From: Euphorbia lathyris
Taxonomy: Eukaryota; Streptophyta; Magnoliopsida; Malpighiales; Euphorbiaceae
Assembly (NCBI RefSeq): GCF_963576675.1
Contig: NC_088910.1
Coordinates: forward strand, 89,472,104-89,536,103
Direction: 5' to 3'
DNA length: 64,000 bases
How positions within the stretch are numbered: position 1 is the stretch's first letter; every line of letters begins with the position of its first letter. Both the position numbers and the translations under genes were made by a program. Below, piece after piece: positions 1 through 11,807 of the stretch. The notes under the pieces were generated by a model, which worked only from the letters and a program-made list of their open reading frames with translations, was not told the DNA's origin and made no database searches.

Positions 1-517
1 TTGATGGAAACTTCTCAGTTACTTTTCCAAAAAATGTCTATAGGAGAGTGCTCTTAGCAACGACTTTCCCTTTTCCAAATTTTTGCATTTATTATCGTAC
101 ACAGAGCTTCCTTTTGCTTCTCAGCAAGGCGTAAGTGTTCTTTCTCTCCCAATTTTCTTTTTTATTATATGGAACTATTGAAGCAAAAATTTCTTACAAT
201 TCCTCGACCTTGGAAGCAATTGCTCCCATCTCCTCCAACGATATTGAAAACATACCTCCACTAAACAGAGCAAATGGGAAAATTAGTAAAGGCAAAAAGG
301 TGGAGATTGAGAAAAAAAATAGAACTCCAAACCCTAGGCTTAATCTTGACGGTTAAAATATGTCTTTTCTGTAACATTATTTCTATCTTTTAATGTCATT
401 GCTGAAACAACAAGGTTTTGCTCCGTTTAATAAAATTTTATTCAGATTATTTTTAATCATTTATGTAATACATTTTTTATTTTATAATTTTTTTGTTGAT
501 TAAGTTAAAACATACCC
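1..517. other. AT-rich spacer, no gene seen
   Basis: An open frame of about 70 codons at 135-356 has no recognisable domain, and I do not support it as a gene. The rest is AT-rich with short homopolymer runs. No transposon ends were recognised. Confidence 0.5.
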
Positions 518-680
518 TTGGCTGCTGAGCTCCTCTCTGGATCAGTACTCACTCTACGCGGGGCGTGCCCAATTCTACGCGGGGCGTGCCTTGGCTGTTG
601 AACTCTTCTCCGGATCAGACACTCAAGTACGCGGAGCGTGCTATAAGGTACGCGGGGCGTGCCTAAGCTGTTGAGCTGTT
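518..680. repeat. 72-73 bp GC-rich tandem repeat, about 2.2 copies
   Basis: Copies start near 518, 590 and 663. Each full copy opens with a CTTGGCTGyTGArCTC-like stretch and ends with two TACGCGGGGCGTGC motifs, one of them degenerate (GCGGAGCGTGC). The block is strikingly GC-rich against AT-rich surroundings. No coding potential or known family was recognised. Confidence 0.8.
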
Positions 681-877
681 ATGTGGTCCTATTTTGGCCT
701 CTTTACTCGCTTGTTGCTCGTGCTTGGTCCTTCCTCTGACTTCCCTCGTACGGACCCGATCCTAGAAAAAGATGCCCCGCATCATGTTATTAGTTGTTTA
801 TTATTAGCTGATTGATTATAAGTGTTTGGTAAAATTATGATTAGTTGTTATTGTTAGTATGTAAAATGTCTACGGCA

Positions 878-1119
878 AATAATGTATTAGTCCATACGTT
901 TTTACCTTACGCACTATATGAATAATATACTATTCAGTCTTTAACTTTTGTTCTATTCAATAGTTTAGTCCCTTAAAGAGAGACTAAATTGTTTAATAAT
1001 TCAAATATGTGAATGACTAAATTATTGAATAAAACAAAAATTAAGGACTAAACAATATATTATTAAAATACATGATAAAATAGTGTGTTAGGTAAAAATA
1101 TAGTGACTAATAAATTATT
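878..1119. repeat. Foldback repeat (MITE-like)
   Basis: Arms at about 878-973 and 1016-1119 are imperfect reverse complements. Both include a TTAGTCC-type motif and AATATA-rich parts. A target-site duplication is not clear, so the superfamily is unassigned. Confidence 0.55.
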
Positions 1120-2457
1120 TATTAGAAATATCTAATATGGATATATTTTAAATTAATCAGTAAATAAATTATAAAAATAAAAATTGTAATATAAAAATTA
1201 ATAAAAATAATCTAAATAACTAAATAAAAATTTTAAAAATTATTTATTGAACAAAATAAAACTTTACTGTTTCAGAGTAATATTAAAGAAATACAAATAA
1301 CATTAAAGGAGAAATGTGTTTTATGGAAATAATAAAAAATATTCTTATCAATATCAAATCAATATAAATAGTTGTTCACTAAAAGCTTATTTTTAGAGCT
1401 TTTCGTGAAAAAACTTCAAAAAACTGATGTTTCCAAAAAAAAATGTTAAGAGAATGTTTTTTAGGGGTGTTTCAAGAAAAGGAAAAGAAATTAGAGGTTT
1501 CATTCCCTTTGTTGATGTTTGTTTTATTAATTCAGTCATGCCCTTTACTTTTTTTTTTTTAGGTTTGGTTTACCCCTTACTCCTATAATTTCATTCCTCA
1601 ATTCTTCTAAGGTTTTCTATCCCCTTTCCACTCCCAGACTATTTGAACTTTTACACTCCTTATAAAATTATACTTTACACTCTATTTTACTTTTTTAATT
1701 TGGTTCATATATTTATTTATTTTTACTTTTTTACCTGTAAATTAATTTCACTTTTGATCATTGTACTTAAATATTTTTAATTTTTTTCTTATAAATTTTT
1801 TTTACTAAATTTTACTTTTTGATTTTTTTTATCCTTATACTTATTTTTTATACCTTTTTTTATCCCTAAATTAATTTTATTTTTTATCCATATACTTATT
1901 TATTTTTACTTTTTTACCTTGAAAAATAATTTTAACCAAATTTTTTTCTTTTATCATATTATTCGGTTTTAGTATTTGTTTTTAATTGTTTTTAAATAAT
2001 TATTTTTCCTTTTTAAATAGAATGTTTATGCATTTTGTTTGATTAATTTTATTTCATTTCCCTCAATTTCACCATCTTTTGATTTTAATGGTTAAATTAA
2101 TTGATTTTAATTCATATATTTTTGTTAATACCAGCACATGTATGTATAAAAATTGTTGTTAAAAACACAACTCTGGTTTATTACATAATTTGAACCCAAT
2201 AGTCACAAAGGGAATCAGATGTATATCATTCCTTTTTTGTGGAACTAAAACAAACAGATAACATAATTTATGGCATTCCATTCCTTCTATCTTTTTTTCC
2301 TTTCTTGATTCCATTTTATTGCCCTTGCGCGAACCAAATGCCCCCTAAATGTTCCTGTTGTATAAACCTAACCAAACACTACATTTCATGTGGTTTTGAG
2401 TGAAACAATAGACGCCCATCTGAAAAGTTAAAACAAACACTCCCTTAGTATTAGTAA
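1120..2457. other. AT-rich spacer, no gene seen
   Basis: Long T-rich and A-rich tracts. A motif beginning TTTAGGGG near 1460 and the reverse complement of sequence ending near 2348 resemble each other weakly and could be worn MITE ends. Nothing firmer is visible. Confidence 0.4.
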
Positions 2458-2770
2458 GGGTAAATTTCATCAATGGTGTATAACATTTGCCTCATTTCAC
2501 ATTTGGATATACAACCTTTAATTTGTCTCACTAAAATGTACGACCTTATTAGTGACCTCACACTTTGGTGTATAGCTGATAAAAATGACTGATTAACGCA
2601 TGATTAATGCACCACCTCATCATTTTCATTCAAGTCATTAGTAAAGTGGGACCCGAAATTATAAAAAAATCAAATTGTATCCTTTCTTTCTTTTACCTTT
2701 ATCTGTCCATCTCTTCATTTTCTTCTCTCTATTTCTTTCTCACTTTTCAAATTTCTTTTTCTCTCTCTTT
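2458..2770 (+). mobile_element. Left arm of a split MULE-like MITE
   Basis: This arm starts GGGTAAATTTCATCAATGG and is the inverted counterpart of 20740-21043. The same end family bounds the intact MITE at 39867-40451, which has a clean 9-bp target duplication, so this one is also assigned to the MULE-like group. Its interior is split by gypsy element B. The flanks here are partly palindromic (AGTATTAGT against ATTAATACT), so no clean duplication can be called. Confidence 0.7.
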
Positions 2771-2835
2771 AAACTTGTCTATTTGACGAAAGTTTACTTA
2801 AGAATGAAAGTGGTTGAATTGATTAAGAATATAAG

Positions 2836-3343
2836 TGATGACTTGTGGAGAATTTCCGATTAACTTCCGTCTCTGTGGGGGTGTCGTTGGGTTCGACGGG
2901 GGGAAGCTCCGATGCCAAAGTCAGTAAGGAAGAACAAGAGAGCAAACTGAATTGACAAAGGGTAAGTGAATGTGTACCTTGATAGCCTGAGACATAGGCT
3001 ATATATAGTCATGAAGTTGTAACTTTCAGTAACTAGAAAGTCTCCATTAATGTTCCATTAATGGCGGTTACTGGTTACCTTTAAGTTGGCGGTTAGCTAA
3101 TTGATAGCTCATTAATGGTCTTTATTGCCGGATCGGCCCAGCCGTTCTAATGGCGGATTGAGTGTTTATGGAGATTCGCCTCACAGGTTCGCCCGCGGGT
3201 CTATTTTGGTGAGTCCTTGGTGATCCGCCCCCCGGATCTCTTTGTTTTAATACGTTGTGGTATTCCCGTATCAGGTGACCAACACGTGGCGTTCTTAGGC
3301 GAATTTTTCTTTTGATCCTTGGGATAATATCACAATGTTATCA
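2836..3343 (-). mobile_element. 3' LTR of Tat-type element B (508 bp)
   Basis: The LTR runs TGATAACATT...CGTCATCA on the minus strand. It matches the LTRs of element A at 6238-6746 and 14354-14861 over its full length. A polypurine tract lies directly upstream in element orientation (3344-3361), which marks it as the 3' LTR of a minus-strand element. Confidence 0.93.
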
Positions 3344-3361
3344 GAAGCCCCCCAAAGTTCC
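3344..3361 (-). promoter_or_regulatory. Polypurine tract of element B
   Basis: On the minus strand the sequence is GGAACTTTGGGGGGCTTC, directly abutting the 3' LTR. It is identical to the tract before the 3' LTR of element A (14336-14353). It would prime plus-strand DNA synthesis. Confidence 0.8.
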
Positions 3362-3649
3362 TTTAAAGTCCTTTAGGGCTTTTGAGCTTCTTTGCGCGCC
3401 GTCATGATTACCTGCATTAATGTTCACTCTGTTCGATGCCAATCGTGGGGTGACACGTGTGATAGGCGCACCACCCGAGGAAAGAGAAGACACCTTCTCC
3501 ATTTTTCCTTTTCTCTTTCTTCCTCATTCGTTTTCCCCTTCATTTTTCTTTGCGCCTTCTTCGTAGAGCTTTCTTCGGAGTTTCAGAATCCCTTAAGCTT
3601 TTATTTTTCATGTAAGTTCATCTTTTCGTTCTATATATTGTGTTTTTGA

Positions 3650-5877
3650 ATGTTTAGAAGCTCTTCTTCATCCTCTGGGTCAACCTCTGAACTTTTTAAT
3701 TTGACCTCTCCCTCTGAAATTGTAATTATTTGGACCTCTTCTTCGTCGGAAAATTCTCTTTCCTCCGAAGGTACGGTTAACTCCGACTTAGCTGAGTTGC
3801 TCGACTCGGCGTGTAATCGCGGTCGAACTCGTTTAGGTAGTAGTAGTGAAAACCTTTCTATTCCTATCACCGATACTGCTCCGGCCATAGATTCTGGGCG
3901 ATTTTCCAGGATGGTGGCCTCTTCTTCCACTCCGCCCAGGAAAAAGGCACCTCGCACGGAGTCTACCTCCTCTCGCATGAGTGCCGCGGATCTAGCAGAT
4001 CTGGCGAGTAGATTCCTATGGATAAATAACTACGAGACCCAACTGGCGGATTCTCATCAACGACACGCCTGTCCGCCAAGCGGATTCTTGTCTGTGTACT
4101 ATAGTCACGTAGAAAGAGGATTCCGACTGCCTCTTCCCAAGATGATGGCGGACATCCTCGCTTACTTTGACATTACCGCTAGCCAATTACATCCCAATGG
4201 CTGGTTAGATATTGCTTTAGATTGTTACCTTGCCTCGAACTTAGGGGTAATATACACTCGTATCTTTCGAGCTTTTCATAAACCGTCGAAGCGAAAGTCT
4301 GAGTCATTCCTCACCTTTGGAAAGTTTGGAGTGTATTCGCCATTTAGTGGCAAAATTTCCAACGTCCATTGTTGGGACGAGAAATTCTTCTACGTAAAGA
4401 TAAACGAGGGCGAATCTCTAGGCTTCCCAACATACTGGAATCCCAAACCTTTGCACATGGCGGGAGATATGCGTATATTGACGAATAGTGATGAGGTAGT
4501 GGCAGAGCTCATGAAGAGTGTCAAGGTGGATGCCTGGACATACGCTGACGCCTTAGACTTCATGATGAATGATATTCCCCTGATTCGCCGAGAAGGGGAC
4601 AAGTTTATTTACTCGAAGATTGCCCAGTTTGATCAAGGTAACTTTGTGTTTTCTTTGAACCTTGATCGCTTTATTGCTCTCTTTGGCAGGGGTTTATCTA
4701 AGGCCAATCACGCTCTTGCAGAGAAGCGCATGAAGTTGAAGGAAGATGAGGCTCGCAAGAAAGAGCAGGCGGCAGATCCCCAAAAGGGTGCAGGGAAACG
4801 CCTGGCGGATACAACGGTCGATCCGCCTTTGAAAAGGAGGAAGCCTGCAGCTTCTGGCGGTCAAAAGTTTATGGCGGATGCCATGAAATCCGCCGCGTCT
4901 TCGGTGGAGGGGGAACAGGCAAGTTGTTCTAGCTTTAATCTTTTTACCATACTTTGGATCTAAGTTTTGATCATCTCATCTTCATGCAGACGGCGAAGCC
5001 GGACCTAGGCGGTTACTGGTTCGCCAAGTATGGTACTAGGGGATCCTTAAGAAATGAATCTGTTATTAATGACCTGGACGAGGCTCTAGGTCAATTGGGC
5101 GAGGTACAGAAGAACCAAAATCAGATCCCAGTATCAGCCCATGTTCAAATGGGAAAGATTGAGCTTCTAACGGTTAGTTCCTTCTGGCCTTTGGCTATAA
5201 GTGATCCCTTTTTGATAGCTTTTGAATGAACCGTTTCATCTTAACAGATGTATACTCGCTTACGCGCCATGGAAGCGGAGCTCCTTCAAGGTGTAGCGGA
5301 CAAGGCTACTATAGAAAAGTTGGAAAAAGAAGTCGCTGATGCCAACGCGAAAGCTGCGTCTGCCATTGCCCTCAAGGATGCCGAGATCCAAAAGCTAAAG
5401 GAGAAGATTGAAGCAGATGCTAAGGAGCATGAGGATGCTTTAGGAGATGCAGAGTACATGGCTGGGGAGCAAGCTTTCTATTATGGCGAGCTGATCATGG
5501 CGTATTTCCAGCTGGCGTATCCCGAGATCGATTTTACAGATCCGCAGTTCGCCGTTCCGGAACCACATGATGTTTTCAAATATAAAAAAATCCCGGAGAT
5601 CAAGGACTACCTCCGTGATTACGTTAAAAAATGGATGAAGGGACCCGTCGAAGAAAGCAAGCCTTCTGCCAATGTCAAACTAGTGGATCTCGAGGAAGCA
5701 CCTCCAAAGGCGGGTGAGGAGCTGATAACCGATGGTACCCTTCTTCCTGAGGGAACACCTTCTGTGGAAAAGGAAGTCTCCTTGGTGGGCGTATCTGGAG
5801 CTGTTAAGAAGGAAGCTTCTCAAGCAGGTGCCTCAGGTGAGAAGAATGCTAAGGAGAATGCTCCTGTCAATGTTTAG
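3650..5877 (+). CDS. Antisense accessory ORF of element B, Transposase_28 (PF04195)-like, spliced, open
   Basis: The ORF lies antisense to element B, downstream of pol. Inferred exons are 3650-4918, 4990-5172 and 5248-5877, giving 693 aa with no stop. Intron 1 uses a GC donor (CAG|GCAAGT) where element A has CAA|GTAGGT, and both introns end in AG. The N-terminus is Ser-rich. A central block contains GFRLPLPKMMADIL, SQLHPNGW and FFYVK, typical of PF04195, 'putative gypsy type transposon'. The C-terminal part is an Ala/Lys/Glu-rich coiled coil starting at MYTRLRAMEAELLQG, followed by a low-complexity tail. Tat-lineage elements such as Grande and Retand are known to carry extra ORFs after pol, often antisense. 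Its role is unknown. The start is the first ATG in phase; later in-frame ATGs (3911, 3977) are alternatives. Confidence 0.75.
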
Positions 5878-6237
5878 TTTTGTTGTTTGTAAAACTTAAG
5901 TACAATTGTTTAATCCTTACGGTTGCTATTTATTTTACCTTTACATTTGCGTAAGTAAATATATAAGCGTTTAGGATTCATTCTGGAGTAGGTGGCCAGC
6001 CATACTCCATTGCGCGAACCTTTATGAAGGTTTGAAGCTGTTTTATTCCTTCAGAGGAAGTAAAGCTGCCTTTAAGGATCAACTTGCTACCTATCTTTGA
6101 GGTGAAGCGATCCGCCTTTAGGACTTGTGAACCCTTCTTTGGGAGGGTGCAAGAGAGTGTAAAGACCTTATGTCCAAGGAATGTTTTAACTCTATCTCGA
6201 ATGGTGATCATCTAAAGATGGATCCGCCCATGAGATT
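5878..6237. other. Spacer of element B between accessory ORF and pol
   Basis: Non-coding. It corresponds, in reverse complement, to 11440-11807 of element A. It ends at the 5-bp target duplication AGATT (6233-6237), repeated at 14862-14866. Confidence 0.8.
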
Positions 6238-6746
6238 TGATAACATTATGATATTATCCTAAGGACCAAAAGGGATATTCGCCTAAAGAACGCCACGTGG
6301 TGGTCGCCTGATACGAGAATTCCGCGGCGTATCGAAGTAAAGAGATCCGATGGGCGGATCACCCAGGACTCGCCAAGAGAGATCCGCGGAAGAACCTGTG
6401 AGGCGGATCTCCGTAAGCTCTCAATTCGCCATTGGAACGGCTGGGCCGATCTAGCAATAAAGACCATTAATGAGCTATCAATTAGCTAACCGCCAATTTA
6501 AGGGTAACCCGTAACCGCCATTAATAGGGCATTAATGGAGACTCTCTAGTTACTGGAAGTTACAACTTCATGACTATATATAGCCTATATCTCAGGCTAT
6601 CAAGGTACACATTCACTTACCCTTTGTCAATTCAGTTTGCTCTCTTGTTCTTCCTTACTAACTTTGGCATCGGAGCTTCCCCCCGTCGAACCCAACGACG
6701 CCCCCACAGGGACGGAAGTTGATCGGAATTTCTCCACTCGTCATCA
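6238..6746 (+). mobile_element. 5' LTR of element A
   Basis: Starts TGATAACATTATG and ends CACTCGTCATCA (TG...CA termini). It contains a TATATATAG stretch near 6575, a possible TATA region. It matches 14354-14861. Confidence 0.95.
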
Positions 6747-6764
6747 ATTGGTGCGGTGAACGTG
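6747..6764 (+). promoter_or_regulatory. Primer-binding region of element A
   Basis: ATTGGTGCGGTGAACGTG directly follows the 5' LTR, the position where a tRNA 3' end would prime minus-strand synthesis. The tRNA was not identified. Gag-coding sequence begins almost at once, so the leader and gag start seem to have been lost. Confidence 0.55.
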
Positions 6765-9700
6765 GAATCAAAGGAGGACGATCACCCTCAGATCCGTTTT
6801 CTGGATCCAGCTCTTCATCTTCTCCAAGTAGATCTCCGCGGAGGGGACGCCCAAAGGCGGGACCAGAGAATTTTGACGACAGAGTTCAAGCTGCGGTGCT
6901 CCGCATGAATGAGGAGAATGCCATGCATAACCCATTCGCCAATCGTGATTCGCCCTTTACGGCTTGGATCGAAGCGGAGGAAACGGATAGGCATTTTAAA
7001 ATACCTAATCTCCCTATATACACGGGTGCTGACAACCCAGAGGCCCACGCCAGGAAATATCGAATACTGCTTCGCCTTAACCGTGCAACGGAACCAGTGC
7101 TATGTAAAATGTTTATCACCACGTTAGGAGGTCACGCTTATGACTGGTTCCAATCTCTACCTCCTAGCTCGATAGACAGTTGGGATCAACTAAGCAGAGA
7201 GTTTTGTGCTAAATTCGCCGGCTGTATCCCTCTAGTGGTCAAGTCACGGAAGCTTTTTGAATTAAAACAGAAGGCGAACGAATCCCTTCGAGAGTATGTA
7301 AACACTTTCAACAAATTGTGTATACAAATTGTTGATGTGGATATCTCCATGGCAGTGGAATCTCTAGTGAAGAACACAACTTGTAAGAGTTTACAGGAGG
7401 ATCTAATCCGAAAGAAGCCCACCAGTATGGAAGAATTAATGGAGCGCTGCAAGGACTTTATGGAGGTGGATGACATTCGCCGCGAATCACTATCTCCGCC
7501 TAGAAAGGACAAAGGCGAATCTCGCCACCGGGATAGAGAAAAGGAGAAGCACCAAGACTCCTCCACTAGAAGCCGGCGAAGGGGTTCAAAGAACAAATCG
7601 ACATTTGTCACATCCTTCACGCCTCTCAATGCCTCTAAGAGCGAAGTGCTCATGTGGATAGAGAACAGCCAGCACAAACGGAGCATTTCATACCCCGAAC
7701 CAAAAAGGGGGGAGTACACCAATACTGGTAAAAATCCTAAAAATTATTGTAAATATCACAGGAAAAATGGCCATGACACAGACGCATGCTGGGAGTTAGC
7801 CCGGGAAATAGAGCGTCTCATTGAGAGAGGCAAATTGGATCGGTTCATCCAAAATGATGGCAAGAAGGGAGATGGTGATAGGTCCAGAGATGACCCGAAG
7901 AAGAAAGGAAAAGGGACCATCAATGTCATAGCAGACGGACTTGGGTACCAACCAGTACTGAAAAAGGCAAAGACCACCGCTCTTGACAGGGCATCACTAA
8001 ATCGCCCCTTTGTAGATGTAGGTCCAGAGATCTCTCCTCATGCATATGCCTTGGTCATTACTATGATGGTGGAAGGCTGGGAGATGAAAAGAGTGATGAT
8101 AGATACTGGGAGTTCGTGCAATGTCATCACAAGGGGAGTATTCGCCAAACTAATGGTAGACCCGATCCAAGTGGAAACCACCATAGTAGACATCCTGGGA
8201 GTGACAGGACACACCATTCGCACGAAGGGCCAAGTAACGTTAGATTGTGAGTTAGCGGATGACGAACAAGTCTGGAAAGGTGATCTGGAATTCTCTATCC
8301 TGGATGGTCAGTTAGCCTATAATATGATCCTTGGGCGACCTTTTATCTCCGAAGCGGCGGCCCTTATCTCCATTCGCCACTTAACTCTGTACATCCCCAC
8401 GGCCAAGGGAGGTGTAATGATCAAAGAGAGTCAAAAAGTAGCTCAGGGGACATATTCGGCATCATTAATGATTCGCCCCCAGTCAAAGGAAGAAGACGAA
8501 GAAGAAGAACTCGTCACAATGTACCTCATGGCAGATGAAAAGCAGGTACGGATGGCTAAAGGGCTCAAAGGAGAAATTAAAGAAGCAATCACCATGGTTC
8601 TCCATGAAGCAGAAGACGTCTTTGCTTGGAAGGATGAGATGCTCCCCGGGATTAGTCCAGATGTGATCACTCACAAACTCAACATCGACAAAGATGCAGT
8701 CCCGGTTGCCCAAAAGCGGAGAAACCATGGCCTAGAAAGGCAGAAGGTGATAGAGGAAGAAATCACCAAGCTCCAACGTGCGGACGCCATTGAAGAGGTA
8801 CTTTATACACAATGGCTGGCGAATGTCGTTCTAGTAAAGAAAGCAGGCGGATCCTACCGCATGTGTATTGACTTTACAGATCTCAATAAAGCTTGTCCAA
8901 AGGACAACTACCCCTTGTCATGTATCGATATCCTCGTAGATGGAACCGCGGGACACGCTATGTACTCCTTCACTGACGTGAAATCCAGCTATCACCAAAT
9001 CCCAATGGAGCCCTCAGATAGAATCAAAACCTCGTTCATGACTCATCAAGCCACTTATTGCTTCAAAGTCATGCCCTTCGGGCTTAAGAACGCAGGTGCA
9101 ACCTATCAACGGATGATGAATAAAATATTCACGAAAAGCAAAGGTGATAACTACTCCGTCTATGTAGATGACATGATCATCAAGAGTACCACTGTGGAAA
9201 AGCATGCAGATGATGTAAGGGAGGTACTAGGCGTACTCCGACGTCACAATATCAAACTGAACCCAGAAAAATGTACCTTTGGTGCAACGTATGGAAAGTT
9301 CTTAGGATTCATGATTAGCTAGAAGGGAGTAAGCCCAAATCCTGACAAGGTTAAAGCCGTTCTGGAGATGCAAGCACCACAGAATATCAGGGAAGTGCAA
9401 CGCCTTAACGGGCGGATCGTAGCCTTGGGCACGTTTATCTCTTGTTCGGCCCGCAGATGCTAACCCTTTTATGAGGTCATCAAGAAGCAAAAGGCGTTCG
9501 AGTGGAATGAGGATTGTGAGAAGGCCTTCGAAGGAATCAAACGGTTTCTCACAGAACCGCCCTTAATGAGTCGGCCCTTGAAAGGTGAGGATCTTTATAT
9601 GTATGTCTCGGTTACAGATAAAGCTGTTTGCACAGTCATGATAAGAGAAGAGGACGGCCAGCATTATCCAATTTATTACGTGAGCAAAGTATTAAAGGAT

Positions 9701-11153
9701 GCTGAAACCAGATACTCCAAGCTTGATAAAATGGCGTTGGCTATTGTCACCACGACAATCTGCCTTAGGCCATACTTTTAGGCTCATACTGTCATAGTTC
9801 GAACAAACATACCCATGAGGAAGGTATTACAAAAACCGGACACTTCAGGCAGATTGATGGAATGGGCAATCCGCCTTGGAGAGTTTGACGTACGATACGA
9901 GAGCAGATCAGCCTTGAAGAGTCAAGTCTTGGCAGACTTTGTGAATGAATTCACAAAAGAAGGGATGAATCTCCCCAAATGATGTTAAAAAATTGCTGGA
10001 TCACCTTGAAGCCAAAGAAACTAAATGGGAGTTGATCCATGTACCTCACGGATCAAATACTGAGGCGGATCATCTAGCTAAAATGGCTTCCAGCAAGGAG
10101 AACTGGACGGATCCACAATGCCTGTTCGAAGTTAGAGCGGCTCCGGCCTTCGCCTCAGAAGAAGTATCCATACTCATGACAGTAGAAGGTGATTGGAGGT
10201 CTGCCATCCGCCAATATCTGTTAGATGGAACACTACCTACAGACAAGGAGGAGGCTCGGTGGATAGTCAGGAAGGCGGCCTATTTCTCTATAATACATGA
10301 TTGCCTCTACAGAAAATCTTTTAGCCATCCTTGGTTGAAATGCATTTTGCCAGAAGAGGGACAACAGGTTCTCAAGGAGCTGCACGAGGGAACATGTGGA
10401 GCCCATGAGGCATCCGCCTCCATCTTGAAGAAGTTGAGGTTAGCAGGTTTTTATTGGCCCACAGCAGAACTGGATGCACAGAAACTGGTGGAATCTTGCC
10501 ATAGTTGTCAGATTCATGCAAATGAATCCCATACCGCCAAACATCTCCAGAGGCCCATCATTGAAGGTCGACCTTTTGCTGTTTGGGGAATTGACATTGT
10601 TGGACCATTTCCTCCTACTCGTAGACATTTCACTAAATGGGTGGAGGCTGAAGCTGTCTCCTCCATTAATGCTGAACGCATGGTGGAGTTCGTCAAAGAT
10701 AATATTGTGGGGAGATACGGAGTTCCGCACACGATCATCACCGACAATGGAACGCAATTCAACTGTGGTGAGTTCAAAGCTTTCTGTGAAAAATTGGGCA
10801 TTTTAAACAGATTCGCCTCCGTATATTACCCACAATCCAACGGTATGACTGAAGTCACGAATCGGACAATCGTAAAGGGAATAAAGAAAAGACTGGGGGA
10901 GCATGATAAGAAATGGGCGGATCAGTTAATGAGCGTCTTATGGGCGTATCGTACTACTCCTCGCACGGCCACAGGCGAAACTCCATTCGCCCTTTCTCAT
11001 GGCGTGGAAGCCATAATCCCAGTCGAGACTGGTCCATATCACATAGTGGACAAGATTGGGTTCGCCACATTTAAAATCCATGACATGGACGGAAATACAT
11101 TGCCACGCACTTGGAATCTCCAAAATCTCCGCAAGTACTTCGCCAGAAAATAG
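6764..11153 (+). pseudogene. Gag-pol of element A (decayed)
   Basis: Order: Retrotrans_gag domain (about 6900-7500), zinc knuckle CKYHRKNGHDTDAC (about 7750), aspartic protease with IDTGSS (about 8100), reverse transcriptase with YVDDMI (about 9160), degenerate RNase H, remnant of a second RNase H, then integrase with HHCC zinc finger and catalytic parts VWGIDIVGP and ITDNGTQFN. Compared with B it has in-frame stops at 9320, 9461 and 9779, all at Gln codons (C to T), a loss of about 98 codons covering most of the second RNase H near 9980, a 10-codon loss near 10623, and about 84 codons missing from the integrase C-terminus near 11030. The gag N-terminus present in B is also missing. A second (archaeal-like) RNase H is known in the Tat lineage, which supports this assignment. 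Confidence 0.93.
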
Positions 11154-11807
11154 AATGTAAACAAGGTCTTGAGTACTCTTTTTCCTTTAATAAGCTTTTT
11201 TCCCATGTGGTTTTTCTTGTTAAAGGTTTTAATGAGGCTCACATATAAGACCCACTTGCTGTAATAAAGCATTTCTTCTATCAATAAAAAGCAATTGTTC
11301 TATTGTCCATATTCTTTTTAAGTATTTTCTTACAGCAATATAAATATTCCAGTCTCAAAAAGAGGGGGGGCATCAAACGCTCTCCACATTAAAAAGTACT
11401 GCTATCTCATAGCTACTTTTTCTCCTCAAAGATAGGAGAACAATCTCATGGGCGGATCCATATGTAGATGATCCCCATTCGAGATAGAGTTAAAACGTTC
11501 CTTATACGCAAGGTCTTTACACTCTCTTACTCCCTTCCCAAAGAAGGGTTCACAAGTCCTACAGGCGGATCACTTCACCTCAAAGATAGGTAGCAAGTTG
11601 ATCCCTAAAGGCAGCTTTACTTCCTCTAAAGGAATAAAACAGCTTCAAACCTTCACAAAGGTTCGCACAATGGAGTATGTCTGGCCACCTACTCCAAAAG
11701 AAATCCTAAAAGCCTATATATATATTTCCTTACGCAACCGTAAAGGTAAAATAAATAGCAAACATAAGGATTAAAAAATTGTATTCAAGTTTTACAAAAC
11801 ATAAACA
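11154..11807. other. Post-pol spacer of element A
   Basis: Non-coding. It contains AAAGAGGGGGGGCATC near 11357-11372, a purine-rich stretch also found in B near 14940, and then the conserved stretch around 11440-11700 shared with B. It separates the convergent gag-pol and accessory ORFs. Confidence 0.7.

Noticed and set aside
135..356. 73-codon open frame near the window start
   Set aside because: No domain, no neighbouring exon with splice signals, AT-rich surroundings.
1460..2348. Possible MITE with TTTAGGGG ends
   Set aside because: Inverted similarity is short and there is no convincing duplication.
3631..3978. 115-codon frame antisense to the accessory ORF
   Set aside because: Mirror of Ser-rich coding sequence in the accessory ORF, no independent support.
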